Positions 1-12,240 of a DNA stretch of 64,000 nucleotides are shown here, in pieces. How positions within the stretch are numbered: position 1 is the stretch's first letter; each line of letters starts with the position of its first letter. The translations under genes and the position numbers were made by a program. The notes under the pieces are model-generated. The model did no database searches, had not been told where the DNA came from, and worked only from the letters and a program-made list of their open reading frames with translations. The stretch is from contig NC_079147.1 of assembly GCF_945859685.1 (NCBI RefSeq), forward strand, positions 254,190,572 through 254,254,571, given 5' to 3'. The DNA is from Eupeodes corollae (lineage: Eukaryota > Arthropoda > Insecta > Diptera > Syrphidae).

Positions 1-3000
1 GTTACTTGTACGTAAGAATCAGCAAGTATTAATTTGTGTAGTAATCTTAGGACTGATAACGGTCCTAACGGCAGGACTTTCTGAGGTAAGCGGCTGTTAA
101 AGTTTCTTAGGTTTTTATTCTGTTCTCTTCCTTTCAATTTTGTTTAAAATATGTTGACTTAATAACAATTTGTTCAAATTAGCAAATAGGAAACCCAAAA
201 TCGAGTGTTTCAAAATGGTTTGGAATGAAATTCTTATCCAAAACCCACTTGGCTGATATAAGTTTTCATAAAAACATTGTTGAAGCTTGTAAACCTACAT
301 TATACCCCTGCATTGAAAAGAATTTTTCAATTGAGACTCTACGAAACACAATTGTTTCCACAGCCTTAAACTAATTCAATTGATAGTCAAAAATTCAGTA
401 AATAAACAAAATTTTCAATTTTCACTCCCACAAATATTTTAAAATGGTTATTAACCTTGAATCAGTTACGGTAAGTTGAAAGTGTAAACTACAACACTGA
501 TTTTTTTATGGTTAATGAGAAACTCTCGTGATCTTTAAAAACTACAAAATACTAAACGACTTAATCCACGAAAAATACCGTCACATTACTATCAAAATAT
601 CACAGAAACTGTCACAAGCCACACATCAGCAGTCTTGAAAAAGAATGTTTTCTTTATTGATTTAAATTAAAAGAATACATTCATTAAATTTACTTTGAGG
701 CTAGGACTTCAAATATTTTGCAATTATCAATAATTTGACTTAAAAAAAAAATTGCAATCATTTTTACTTCCAATCAATCGACTGCAATCGATTGACTGCA
801 CTCAATTTCGACTTTCATTTGATTTTATTTTCAATTATTATATGAATGTGATTTCAAAATCATCAATTCCAGGAACATTTTTTTAGCGATAAATGTTCCT
901 ATCGATCGGCCGCCAAAATCATTTCACCAATATTCAACACAAGATAGTGACAGTTTCTATGGAAAATACGTAACAATAAAAACCAATATAACACAATTAC
1001 ACGAAAAAGTTTTCAAGGTCAACACAAATTTAATTTTATACAAAGGATCATCACATTTTTTTTAAATGTTGAGTCATGCTGAGTTTTAGAATTCATTAAA
1101 TTCAATCGGACTTGATGGTGGCGCTGTTAACTCCTGAAAAATAAAACAACTACGATGATGTAACACTCATTTGAAATGTGTTACAAAACTAAGCAATTTT
1201 GTCGCTGTTTTTTGCAAAAATCCGCATATGAAACAAAAACGCAGCATGCCACCTCTATTTATTTCTATCTTCACGTTGCAAACTTCGCTAAAGCCTTTTG
1301 GCTGTTGAGCAAAGCGTAAAATTATTTTTTTTTTCGTCGTCGTCGTGATGCTGCAGCACACCCTCCTGGGTCCCAACCACACCACATCACATACTCCCTC
1401 GTGTTCAAATAAAATAACCACTCGACTCACAAAAAAAAATCTCTTTGAATGGCTGCAGGACATTAGTCCTGCCTGTACTGGGACTTGGAATGAGGGACGA
1501 AAAACACAACTAACTGAAGCACACAAAAAAATCAAAAACCATCTCACACAGCTTCCAGTGTAATTTTTCTCAATAAATATGTGATTATGCCGTCCAAGAG
1601 CTTGAAGCACCGTTCGTCCTTTAGTTACCCAGTTTTTCCACCAAATCACATGAAGAGCACAGCATCAGCCTCAGCATCAACATCAGAACTCTGTTTTGTA
1701 CAACAACCCAATATTCTCGGGGACGACTAAAAAACCACCACTCACCGCCCACACACGCTTTCGAGATTTGTTTTCTATCGTCGTCGTCGGACGGACACGG
1801 ACTCACAACATAGGTATACTCCTATGTACCTTCCTACTCGTGTGTAGAAGCATCAGCAGTGTTAGGGATTTTAGTTCGTCCTTGTTTTCATTTTTTATTT
1901 GTTTTAGTTTGTGTTTTTTTTGTATCCTAGTGCATCCTGCATGAGGAACGTTTTAGAAAAACAACTCCTGATGAATGTGATGATGCTGGTCGTCGGTGTT
2001 CTGGTACTGCATTTGCACCTCCCCCACGCTACACCCTATCGTCATCATGTTTGAATGTTCAGAAAGTAGAAAATGTCCTTGGGGCTGCAACAGTTCCAAT
2101 GATTTTACTGCACTTAGAATGGGAGTGGTGACTGGTTAGAGCGAAGGGAGACGGAGAGACGAAGGACTCATCAAAAAAATGTATTTCAAAATGGGACAGG
2201 ACACGCAAGGGACAAAACGACAACTACGACGACGACCAACGATATGACGACGACAACTTTGAGGAACAGAGAACTTGCAGTGGGCACCACTGGACACTGG
2301 ACACTGGACAACAGCATCAACACAAGTGCTGATGGCAATTCCTGCCTGCATCAGGATTCAGGAGTGCAGGACATATAAACTAAACGTATCACGTCCACCA
2401 TCAAGGGACTGCCATGGATGCATTTGTATATAGTTTTTTTATAACATGTCCTGCAACAAGGACACACCAAGAACACATATACATATCTCTTCGCAGACAT
2501 ACTTACTTGCAATGCATGTATGTTTGTACTAAGTGTATTTTCTGAAGGTACTAGAGTCGTAGGACTCTTCTTAGACATTTTTCTTATCGTCCATTGGCAA
2601 GCAAATTGATTTCTAATCAAAAACACTTCTGATGTGGGCTTTTGCTAAAGTTAATAAAAATGGAAATCAGTATATTGGTTTCTTCAATTCAAAACCTAAA
2701 AGGCAGCAGAGAAGCGAGAGGCTATAAATAATGGAATATATTTTGTTGAATGTTTCATGAAACTCGATAGATGGGAGTGTTGAGTAACTCTTGTAACAAG
2801 GAGTTACGTTGCAAAAATAAAAGAATTCCTATGCATTGGTAATGTAATTCCTTAGAAATGCTTTGGCTTTTAATTTACTTTATGGACTTTTGGGGTCAAA
2901 GAATTGTAAAAAGAGTGTTGTATAACTTAAGGTACTTAAAATGCAGAATGCGATGATATTTTCTTCTTGTTTATCCTTTCAAAGCACTTCGTTGAAGCCG

Positions 3001-3142
3001 TTTTCAAACTGAACCTATACTCATTCACTTCAGTTTGTATTAACTTGCGTTTAAAAACAAAATAGTTTCTTAGAATTTGTCTTATTTTTCGTTTTTGATG
3101 GAAAGTGTTGAAATTTAGTGCATTTCAAAAACAAACAAAAAT
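1..3142. other. left flank with no recognisable gene
   Basis: I see no gene, RNA or complete transposon here. Several short frames exist around 1167-2626, but they overlap on both strands, lack splice context and show low-complexity composition, for example CGTCGTCGT-type runs near 1335 and 1783. A short palindromic stretch lies near 770-800, where CAATCGACTGCAATCGATTG repeats on itself. The partner of this stretch in the large inverted repeat would lie beyond base 64000, so I cannot tell whether it is inside or outside the arm. Confidence 0.5.
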
Positions 3143-3289
3143 AATTTTGAAGTGACCTTAGCTTTAACTTTGGTATTCTTGATAAAATTTTATTCTTAAA
3201 AAAATTAGCTTTGTTTGATTTTTATGTTTAAATAATGTCTTATTCTTTGACTCATTTTTAAAATTCTTTTTAGTCCAGTAACTATATAC

Positions 3290-4600
3290 GGTACCGGTCA
3301 AAAAAATGTTGGTCACACTTTTATTTCGATTTTTTTAGAATTTTGTCAAATGTTTTGAAACATATTTTTTAATGAGGCTTTGATTTATTATGCGGTTCAA
3401 ATCGTTTTATGATACAATCAAAATTTTTGTAAAAAAAGTGATTATACCGAAAAATGAGTATTTTTAGGTATCTGGCTCATTTTTTCGGATTAAAGAAAAA
3501 TACTATTTGTTTCTCAAAAACATGTTGTATCTAATTAATACTTTGTTGGACCTCGTCTTGATTTTATTACATCTGCGAGACATTAAATGAGTAAGGTTTT
3601 TCCTTGTGGATACAGGTATCGTGTTCCAGGTCCGAATAAGTAGTATTTTTTAATTTATCAACCGACTCTCTCTCATTATAGACCAAAACATTCTCAATTG
3701 GATTGAGATCTTGACTGTATGAAGGCCAACTTATTACATCAATATTATATTCTTCGAAGTACTATTTAACGTTAGAAATTAAAAAAAATCCAAATATTAT
3801 TTTTAGTCGAAAAGTTTTAGTTTTTTTTTTTCTAAAGCTTAATATTATTTAGTAATGGTAAAAATAAAAACAAGTTCACACCTACAGTTTTGACAAGGAG
3901 CATTGAACTGCTGAAAAATGAAACTACAAGTGTCCCTAAAAACTCTAGCAAAGTTGGCTCCAATACGTTTTCCAGGACTCGAAGGTAAACTTTTGCATTG
4001 CCTTTGGATTCTAGAAAATTCATTCTAACTTTTTCATCTCCTCAGAATCATTCCCACACCATAACACCTTCAATTTTGGGGGCATCCACAAAATGTAATC
4101 AGAGCTTAGCCTTTTGTTCGGTTCTCTTCATGCAACGAAGAATGAATTTTTATTCGTCCGAAAAGATGAAATTGTTCCACATGTCTTGAGGCCAATTTAG
4201 GTGCTCCTTAGCTCAGAGCGATTATTCTGGCTTCAGTACCGTCTTGAGTGTTATAATTGCAGCTTTCACAAGTCTTTTTCTCACTGAGCTCAACATAGAT
4301 CGTTTTTCAGGTCCACCGAAGTCCTGGACCGATGCCGTCAACTTTACAATACCAAATAACGATCTTCCTCTGGGATCGTCTTTTTTGGCCTCCCTGAGCC
4401 TTTTTCCTGCTAGAAGTCCCAGTCTCAAAATATTTTTTCAAATTCCATTGCACAAATTGTTTAGCAATATTCAGTCTCTTACAAATTTTACGTAATGTCA
4501 AATTGAGACGTGACAGACATAAAATATTGGCTTTATTTTTCGAATTGATTTTTCCCATTTTTTCCACAAAATCACTTCGGTTATTTTTGGACTACTATCA
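3290..4600 (-). pseudogene. Tc1/mariner-family transposase remnant
   Basis: The minus strand carries broken frames of a Tc1-like transposase, a cut-and-paste DDE enzyme. The helix-turn-helix N-terminus is at 4307-4567 and reads LTLRKICKRLNIAKQFVQ, a typical Tc1 DNA-binding start. A middle part near 3832-4023 contains NAKVYLRVLENVLEPTLLEF. The catalytic C-terminal part at about 3560-3720 includes the WPSYSQDLNPIEN box just before the last acidic residue. Stops and frameshifts separate these parts, so the gene is dead. Only the C-terminal third survives in the mirrored copy at 57655-58195. No clear inverted terminus is visible near 4600, so this copy is probably truncated. Confidence 0.85.
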
Positions 4601-5114
4601 CGAGCTAAATTAAGCTGTTATTGATAATATCATCAACTTTTATATAGTGTTTGAATGACATGTTGCTAACTAGTGCAAAAAAAGCACGTAGCGTTCCTAA
4701 ATTCCAAGAACTGATCTCGAAAGGGGAAATCAAAGAAGTAATAAAATGTTTCCAAAATTGTTCGAACAATGTACGTAAGATGATGGAGAACATTTTACCG
4801 TTTTTCTGATTTTTGGCAATTTTGCTTTCTGAGTTATTAATTTTCGTTTATGAGTTATAGCCGATGAACTATAATTTCCCGTATCCCAAACGTTCGAAAT
4901 AATCAAACTTTTAACCACACACTTAACATAAAAATGAGTTTTTGAGCACCGTTTGGAAATGTTAATGTTTAATGTTCTCAAGGGCTAAAATGACAACTTT
5001 AGTTATAAGATTATTTTGGAACACTGTTGTCCAGTACGATATGGTATAATTTCAATTTTTCACGACTGTCTGCATATGAGAGCATACCAAAATTCCAACA
5101 GAATTCTAAAGATG

Positions 5115-6120
5115 CCAAATTTAAAGGCCAAAATGAAATAGTTGAGATTGGTTTTGATGCATTTAACGCAGAAATGTTAGAAATTGTTTTGAAACTTCTT
5201 GTTGGCATTGATATGTGACCCTCTTCGTCACAGTTAAAGCACCTTACCTTAGCATCAACACGTGGCAAACTTCTCGAAGGTTGTACAAATCTGTTGTAAC
5301 CAGAACTCGTAGGTTGCAACTCGGATTTCATTTTTTCATACTTGCGCAGAATGTTCTTGAGATCAGCCATGGTATTTCTAGTAAGCATGATTTGCTTATT
5401 AAATATTGAATTAGGGTTCCCTTGATTATATAGGAAATTACATCCTGTTCGTCAATCTCTGCGGAAGAAGTTATCTCCTGCATGGATAAAACGTATTGCT
5501 GGTAATTTTCATCTCTAGGTTTTTTTCGGTTTCGCAATGTGTTATGGACGTCTGTTGCGGTTGTATGGTAGTGAAACTCGGACATTAGAGCGGCTCTCAG
5601 ATCTTTCCATGATCGAAACGTTCTTGACCCCAAAAATAACTTGGCCATACCTTTAAGGAGTCTTTTGAAATAAATGAAAGCCTCTGACTCACTCAGATGG
5701 TAAGTGACCATAGCATCCTCGACGTTTTCAATCCACTTACTAATAGGGTAATTATCGTCTCCATTAAATAATGGTAAGGACTCCTCGATATCACGTGACT
5801 AAGGTGCTGGAACTCACGAATAGGGCTGTTAGTGCTGAGTTCAGCCAAACGTTTTTAATTTTTCTTGACTAAATCACGGAGTTTTCAAGACATTGTGACA
5901 CAGCGTCATCCCCGTCCTCATGTGCGTCACGCAACTTGCCTCACTTTAATAGTCAACAAAAGGTAACAGATTTTCAATCTGTTCAGGTTCAAGTAAATCC
6001 ATTACTTCATTTAAACGGGCCTTAAGTGAATTATTGGTACCATGTGTGCTTAAATTCATCTGGACAAGCTTCTCTTTAAGGATTTGCTCAAAACACGAGC
6101 CATTGCAATTGCATCCATGT
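5115..6120 (-). pseudogene. LTR-retrotransposon gag fragment
   Basis: Reading the minus strand from about 6120, a gag-like protein can be followed through 5711-5328, with segments such as SWKDLRAALMSEFHY and NYQQYVLSMQEI typical of retrotransposon capsid proteins. It continues to 5388-5200 with a zinc knuckle, CFNCDEEGH, whose last cysteine is lost. Several frame breaks occur, and no protease, integrase or LTR is visible. The right arm lacks this segment: homology resumes on both sides (5050-5115 with about 53125-53185, and 6515 onward with 53105 downward). It is therefore a left-arm-specific insertion, or an element deleted from the right arm. Assignment to the Ty3/Gypsy-like gag type is inference. 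Confidence 0.75.
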
Positions 6121-7230
6121 TTGGAAAAATTTTAGGATCAAATTTTAGGAAAAAAAATGTTTTTTAGTAAATTTTCCTTAATTTATCGTAAGAAATGCAA
6201 CCACTATTCAATTAAATGAGGAACTTTATCCCACTTCTGATTTATTATAGGGCTTTTCTTGATCAAAATAAGAAACAAAACGTATTAACTTGAGCAAAAC
6301 TTATTTATTACTAATGAATTTTTTTTTAATACATGGAAACAGTAAAAAATAAATAAGCTTTAATTTGATTATTCTGAGCAAAGTAATTATTAAGTACAGT
6401 GATATTTCATATCGTAAGAGATGAAGCCTCTTACAATGCAAAAACCCACAAAATGAGAAGTTTTACAAAAAATGCTGTAGGAAAATTAAAGAGAGTCTTT
6501 TATGAAGAATTTTCTGCCTTTTTTCGACGTATTTGTTCTTTCGGGAATCGTTATCAGTTTGCATACTCGTAGATTGGGGCTGATGCTAGAAGACACATTC
6601 TAGTAAATCAATGTTTTGCGTGAAACTTTTTTAAATTGTTTTAATCTTAATTGAGTCAACAAAACTAAAAATTTTAGAGAGAAAAATGTTTGGTCCTTGA
6701 ATTTAACAAAATGGATGTATTTAAGTTTAAGTTTCTTTTAGGAAAATAAATAAAAACAAATAAAGGTTATGAAATAAGTTGGAAAGAAACTTTAGTGTGG
6801 CACTCACAAATAAAAAGTAACAGATTCTCCTTTTAAAGTTGTTATTTATTTAATTAATGGATATAAAACGTTCATTGTTGTACAATTAGCCAATAATTAA
6901 CAATAATATTACTTTTGCTGTTTTTGTGACATTTATATTCTTGAAATTCGTATTTAAACATCAGTTCTAGAGCATCCATCCAACAAATTCACTAGAATTC
7001 TTTAAATTTTAAGGTCTTTTAAGTTTTTGTGTTTAATTGAAATCAGCACCATTCTACTGAACAATCTATCAAGAATTGGTTTTCATTCAAATATTTTGAA
7101 ATGGTTGAAATTTCATCTTATATGATGCAGTCAATTTGTTTCCATTGCTAGTGTTCTCTCTACTCCTGTACATGTGTCATCAGGAAGACCTCAAGGTAGT
7201 TACCTGGAACCCTTACTTTTTCTTAATAAC

Positions 7231-8655
7231 TTCCCATAGGAAGTTATTATAATGGGTCCGATTTGTCAAATTGAAAATTTTGACATTTCTCGACGTTTCA
7301 AGGTACCTAGAGTCGAAATAAAAGATTTTTAGAAAGATGTCTGTGCGTGCGTGTGTACGTACGTTTGTACGTCCGTACGTCCGTACGTTCGCGACGTTTT
7401 TTTCGTCGTCCATAGCTCAAGAACCAGAAGAGATATCGACTTCAAATAAATTTTGTTATACAGATAATAAAGCAGAAAAATGCCGAAAGGGCTCTCAAGA
7501 AAATTGCGTGGGTGGTTTTTTACCATAGCAGTTTAAAAAAAAGGTGAAAATTTTGGTTAACCCTAAATATCTTACGAACCAAAAACGCTAGAGACTTGAA
7601 TTAAATTTTATATAATAGATTGTAACGTGATACCAATCAAGTATATTTTTTGAAAAAAAAACAATATAACGGTTTTTTTTTAATCAATAAAACTGAAAAA
7701 AAAAATTTGTCACCTCCAAAATTTTACGACTGAAATATGATTTTATCTCTAAAACAATTTTGTGCAACGAAGAATAATGTTTTTGACATCTGATAAAATT
7801 TTGAGAAAAATCTAATTGACAGTTTTTTTTATAAAAAATAAAAATCTAAAAAAAAACATTACTCAAAGTTCGTAAAAATTGAATATCGATTCAAATATCT
7901 TTTCAAAAACTTGAAATTTAGGCTTCAAACATATTTTTTCTTATAAGAAATATTGTTTTCAACATTCTGAAAAATTTTGAGAAAAATCGAATTGACAGTT
8001 TTTTTACAAAAAATAAAAACCTAAAAAAAAATGTATAAAAATTGGTAAAAATTGATTTTCGACTCAAATATCTTTTCAAAACTTTGAGATATTGGCTTTT
8101 ATTTACTTTTATCTTTCAAAAAATCTTTTTTTTAACTATCAATTAAAGTTTGAAAAAAATAGAGTTGACAGTTTTTGTACAAAAAATAAAAACCTAAAAA
8201 AAATGTATAAAAGTTGGTAAAAATTGATTTTCGACTCAAATATCTCTTTAAAAATTTTAAGTGTTGGCTTTAAAGCAATTTTATCTCATAAGAAATATTG
8301 TTGGTAAAATTTTTAAAAAATCGAATTGACAGTTTTTTTTACAAAAAATAAAACTCTAAAATAAAAACAATACTAAAACTTCGTAAAAATTTACTTTCGA
8401 CTCAAACAGCTTTTCAAAACTTAAAAATATTGACTTGAAACTTATTTTATTTCACAGAAAATATTGTTTTCGATATTCAGTAATTTTTATATAAAAATCC
8501 AACAGTCCGTTTTTTCATATAAAAAATAAAATCTACAAAAAGAGTACGCAAATTTGGTAAAAATTGATACGAGTACATAAAGACAAACTTTTAACCAAGA
8601 CAAATCGATAGACGGGATGTTAAGTTATCAGTGTGGGTCGCATCCCAGCCTCCTT
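7231..8655 (+). mobile_element. tandem-repeat-bearing element, copy A
   Basis: This is the best complete copy of a repeat family seen at least six times in the window. The 5' end has a small hairpin (AACTTCC-CATA-GGAAGTT) followed by a T/G/C-rich block (7337-7395) and text around GGTTAACCCTAAATATCT. The body consists of four degenerate tandem units marked by TTGACAGTTTTTT at about 7818, 7993, 8166 and 8328, giving a period of 162-175 bp. The 3' end is GACGGGATG-TTAAGTTATCAGTGTGGGTCGC followed by CCCAGCC. It has no coding capacity. It splits a LINE that is continuous in the other arm, which defines its borders, and a T-rich TTAATA-type sequence flanks both sides. The superfamily is unknown to me. 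Confidence 0.8.
7337..7395 (+). repeat. GTGC/CGTACG simple repeat
   Basis: This is a run of GTGCGTGCGTGTGTACGTACG-type and CCGTACGT units inside the 5' part of tandem-repeat element copy A. Shorter versions occur at 13920-13945 (CCGTACG), 29570-29585 and 44930-44955, so the run belongs to the element family and is not an independent microsatellite. Confidence 0.85.
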
Positions 8656-9640
8656 TTTTTATTAATATCATGACATATATTTTTCATAATTCTCTTAGAG
8701 TTTTATTTGCTGATGATCGTCAGTTTTATAGATGTATAAAACAAACTGATGATTGCCTCCGCTTGCAAGATGAATTTAACAGGCTTATTGAATTGTGCAA
8801 GTAAAATCAACTATCTTTAAACGTTTCAAAATGTCAATGTTTTACATTCTATTGTTCTTACTATCCTACTGTCTTCGAATATAAAATTGGCAGTAGTGTT
8901 TTTGAAAGAGTCAATTAAAAGAAAGATCTTGGTGTTGTTTTTGATTCAAACTCAATTTTATCAAACATGTCGAATATATTGCTGCTAAAGCTATCTCCAT
9001 ACTTTGTTTTATTAAAAGAAATTCATCAGACTTTTCAGACCCTTATACTGTTTAATCTCTTTTTTGTGCATACGTAAGATCTATTTTAGAATATTGTTGT
9101 GTGGTTTGGTCAATGAATTGAAAGAGTCCACAAGAATTTCACTAGGTTTGTTGTATGGAAACTTGGATGAAATATTGAAATTTCTTCATATGCTACTTAT
9201 CGGTTTAGAGTCACTTAAAAATCTTTTCTGTTTTATTTATTCTTAAAACTTTGTCGCATCATATCAACTACTCATACCTTCTATCTTTAATTGAGTTAAA
9301 TATACCTTCTCGTCAACTTAGAGATTATAATCTATTCCACGTAAGTTAGTTACCATAGGATTAATTACACAGTTAATGAACCTATAACTCGCAGTGTTAG
9401 GGAAACCAATTCTGTCATTACTTTTATAAACTTTGACTTCCATTTTAATAGAGTCACCTTAAAAAATAAACATGTGTTCCTTTTCCTTAATATTAATTAA
9501 AGTTATTTATTTATTTATTATTTAATTTTTTTTTTCTTTGTTTAAATATTAATTTAATTTTAATTTTAAGTAGTCTGTTAATTAGCTTTAATGTAATCTC
9601 TGTTTTATGAAAAAACTAAAACTAAACTAAACAATTTTGA

Positions 9641-12240
9641 AAGAAAAAATCACTTTAAGAAAATTTAAACATAAAAACAAAAAAAATGGAATTGAGGACG
9701 TGTTCCAGAAACAAAGATTTTATTTGTTTTTGACAGCAAACCACTTTTTTGGGAACTTACTAAAAAATCATTAGATGAAATCATTTAAGTGAATTTCTAC
9801 GACAAATTAAAAATAAAAATCTCCCAGTGAGTGGTCATAGCCCCTTTAAACCCTTTAACCCCGGATTGCACACACATCTCTCTAAACGCCTTTAATTTAG
9901 CTTCTAGAGACCATTAAACGTGGACGTCAAAAAGTTTTAATGGAAAATATCGGACCCATTAAACAAATTTTAATGAGAAGTTAAACATTTTTAATAATAA
10001 TCATTGCTAACTTCTGACGGGCTTAAGAGTATTTTTATTGCAATTTATTATTGTTGTTATTTGTTGTCAAAAAAATTACTTGCTCTTTTTTCAAAAATTT
10101 CAATTTCAAGTGTGAAATTTAGGTCTTTCAATTTCCTACAAAAATGAGTGAAAGTGAGAGTAAAATTGACATAGAATTCAAAAATCTGTAATACTGATAC
10201 CTATTAGACCTCTAATAAAATTGGTTTTATGGCTTAAATTTTCAAACAATTTTATTTTGAAATTATGAAAAGACGTAACCAATATTTTTGTATTATCCAT
10301 AGTACTCTGTTCCTATTTCCGATCAAGTAGTTTCTCTACTAATCCTTCGTCAAAAAAGACTTGGGTTTCCAAATATATTCAATTTTAACATACAGATTCC
10401 ACAGGAAATTTAATTTAAAAGTTCTTTTAAGTTCAATAATCAAAATGTTTTCACCCTAAAACCTTTTTACCCTTCAATCATTTGTAACTTAAAACATCTT
10501 AAATTACATTTTAAGTACAATGTTTTTTTAGTTCAACATCATTTTGTACATAAAATTATCTTTTCATCTCCATTTTCTATTCACACATCTTAATTTTCAT
10601 GTCATGCAATCCCATCCATTAGGTTACTCAAATTACTCTTTTATTATAAATAAAACTTCAAAGCTGACAAATTAATGGATGTTAAGATATACCTTACACT
10701 CTCTACCAGTATAACGGTATACTATAATTTGTATCTTTTACTGTTCTGACCTATTAACGATGCAATTCCATTCCATCATATTGTATGAGGTAGATACTCG
10801 TATTTGTATGCTCATTCTGTATCGACCATTTTTTGTTTGTTTTCTTTTGTGTGTTCGTGCGATGATATGGATTCTTGTTTCACATGCACTAAAAACAGGA
10901 TACACCTACCTTTTATTTCAAAAAAATACAAATACTAACAAAAAAATAAACAAATCCTTGTTACACACGAACATAAGTTACAAGGTATGGTACAACGGTA
11001 CCTACAATGCTTTTTTCTAACTTTATACGAGCTATCTCTCTGTATGGCTAACGAAATTGTGTATATTAGATATTCCCTTCTGGTCATAGTCATAGTCATA
11101 TGGTGTACCTATAGAGAACTACAGACAGACAGACAGGACACGATATACCTTTACCTTCCACTGACCAAAAGGAAACACAATGGCCAAAATAAACGAACAT
11201 GTCACCATCATAATTCATCTGTTTCCTATTTCGTGTCCTTTTGCCGTGATTTGTTCAGTATTTTTCAATGGAAAACGTTACAAATGGCAAAAAGAAAAGT
11301 ATGGAACAACACTAAAGGAACTTTTTGGTTTTCTTTTTGGAACAGGAAGCATGAACACATAAATGAACGAGGATAGGTCATTTAAAACTTGATAAATGCA
11401 AAATGGAAACCGTTCATATACATTATAATAGTGAGGTAGTAGAATTCTTCTTCAATCTAAGTTCTGTTCTAAAATACCTTCTAGAAAAAATCAATATCAC
11501 GCAACTATCACCTTTTAAAATTTTCAAAAATAAATTCCTATGTACTTTTAACATTTTTTTAATAAAACTATTCAAAAATTTAAAATTAAAACAGTGTCAC
11601 GGTTAATTTAATAATACATACTTTTAAAAATGACGATTTTTATAGCACGAAAATTTCAACACGTATATATAACTTATAACTTTTTTCACTTATTTTTTAA
11701 GAAAATAAGTAAGTTTTTAAGTCTAAAATCTTAAAATTGCTAAAAATGATGTAAAATGTTTAGTTAATCTTTAATTTAAAGACATTTTTGACGAAATGGA
11801 AATCTCAAAAATGGTTTAATTATAAGCAAAAACCTGAAAAGATGTTTTTTTTAAAGTGGTCATGCTACTCGAAAAATTCAGAGTATTGAAAATAAATTTA
11901 AGAATAAGTTAAAACTAAGCATTAAGAAAAATCCACTCAACACCATGAAGATAAAAATAAATTTGTATCCTTCTTCTTGAATGCAAGTTCTTTGTCGAAT
12001 AGCGAAATTTTTTAATTTTATCAAATTTGCACCCGGACTTAAATTTCAGAAGAAGGTACACATTTAAACACTAAAACCTTTTCAAACAACTAATAGTGTG
12101 AAACTTAAATTTTGTGAAAGAATTGTCAATTGAGAACTTTAAAGTAATAAAAATTCGAGGCTTAATTTTATCCAATTTTTGTACCAACATACGGTCACAG
12201 TTCAACAAAAAAATTAATTATTCTACGTTACAATCTAAAT
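9641..12240. other. non-coding part of left arm, with a well conserved block
   Basis: No gene is recognisable. The segment matches 49220-51420 in reverse complement. Its section at about 10760-11400 agrees with 49910-50534 better than most of the arm; translated frames differ at very few residues although neither looks like a real protein. Short frames here (10760-11020, 10987-11376, 11403-11606) start at arbitrary ATGs, contain low-complexity K/N/I-rich sequence and have no family resemblance. The block may be conserved intronic or intergenic DNA, or a gene-conversion tract. Confidence 0.6.

Larger units (their letters stand above)
7020..9640 (+). pseudogene. 3' part of a non-LTR retrotransposon, interrupted
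   Basis: Fragments of a LINE ORF2 run on the plus strand. Around 7020-7230 is reverse transcriptase sequence that in the mirrored copy reads like the box preceding GVPQGS-HLGP. It continues at about 8660-9500 with the Y-A/L-A-D-D region near 8700 (TTTGCTGATGATCG) and the C-terminal part of the protein, followed by a short AT-rich 3' UTR to about 9640. A tandem-repeat element splits it at 7231-8655. Frames are broken many times. The same LINE is present uninterrupted at 51420-52610 on the minus strand, so it predates the arm duplication, while the repeat insertion came later or was lost on the right. Confidence 0.8.

Noticed and set aside
1167..2626. Overlapping short frames with CGT/GAC-rich sequence that might be exons
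   Set aside because: No domain, no convincing acceptor/donor pair, and both strands are open because of simple triplet composition.
10760..11376. Frames of 86 and 129 codons conserved in both arms as possible small genes
   Set aside because: Conservation is explained by the arm duplication; the peptides are low complexity and overlap each other in different frames.
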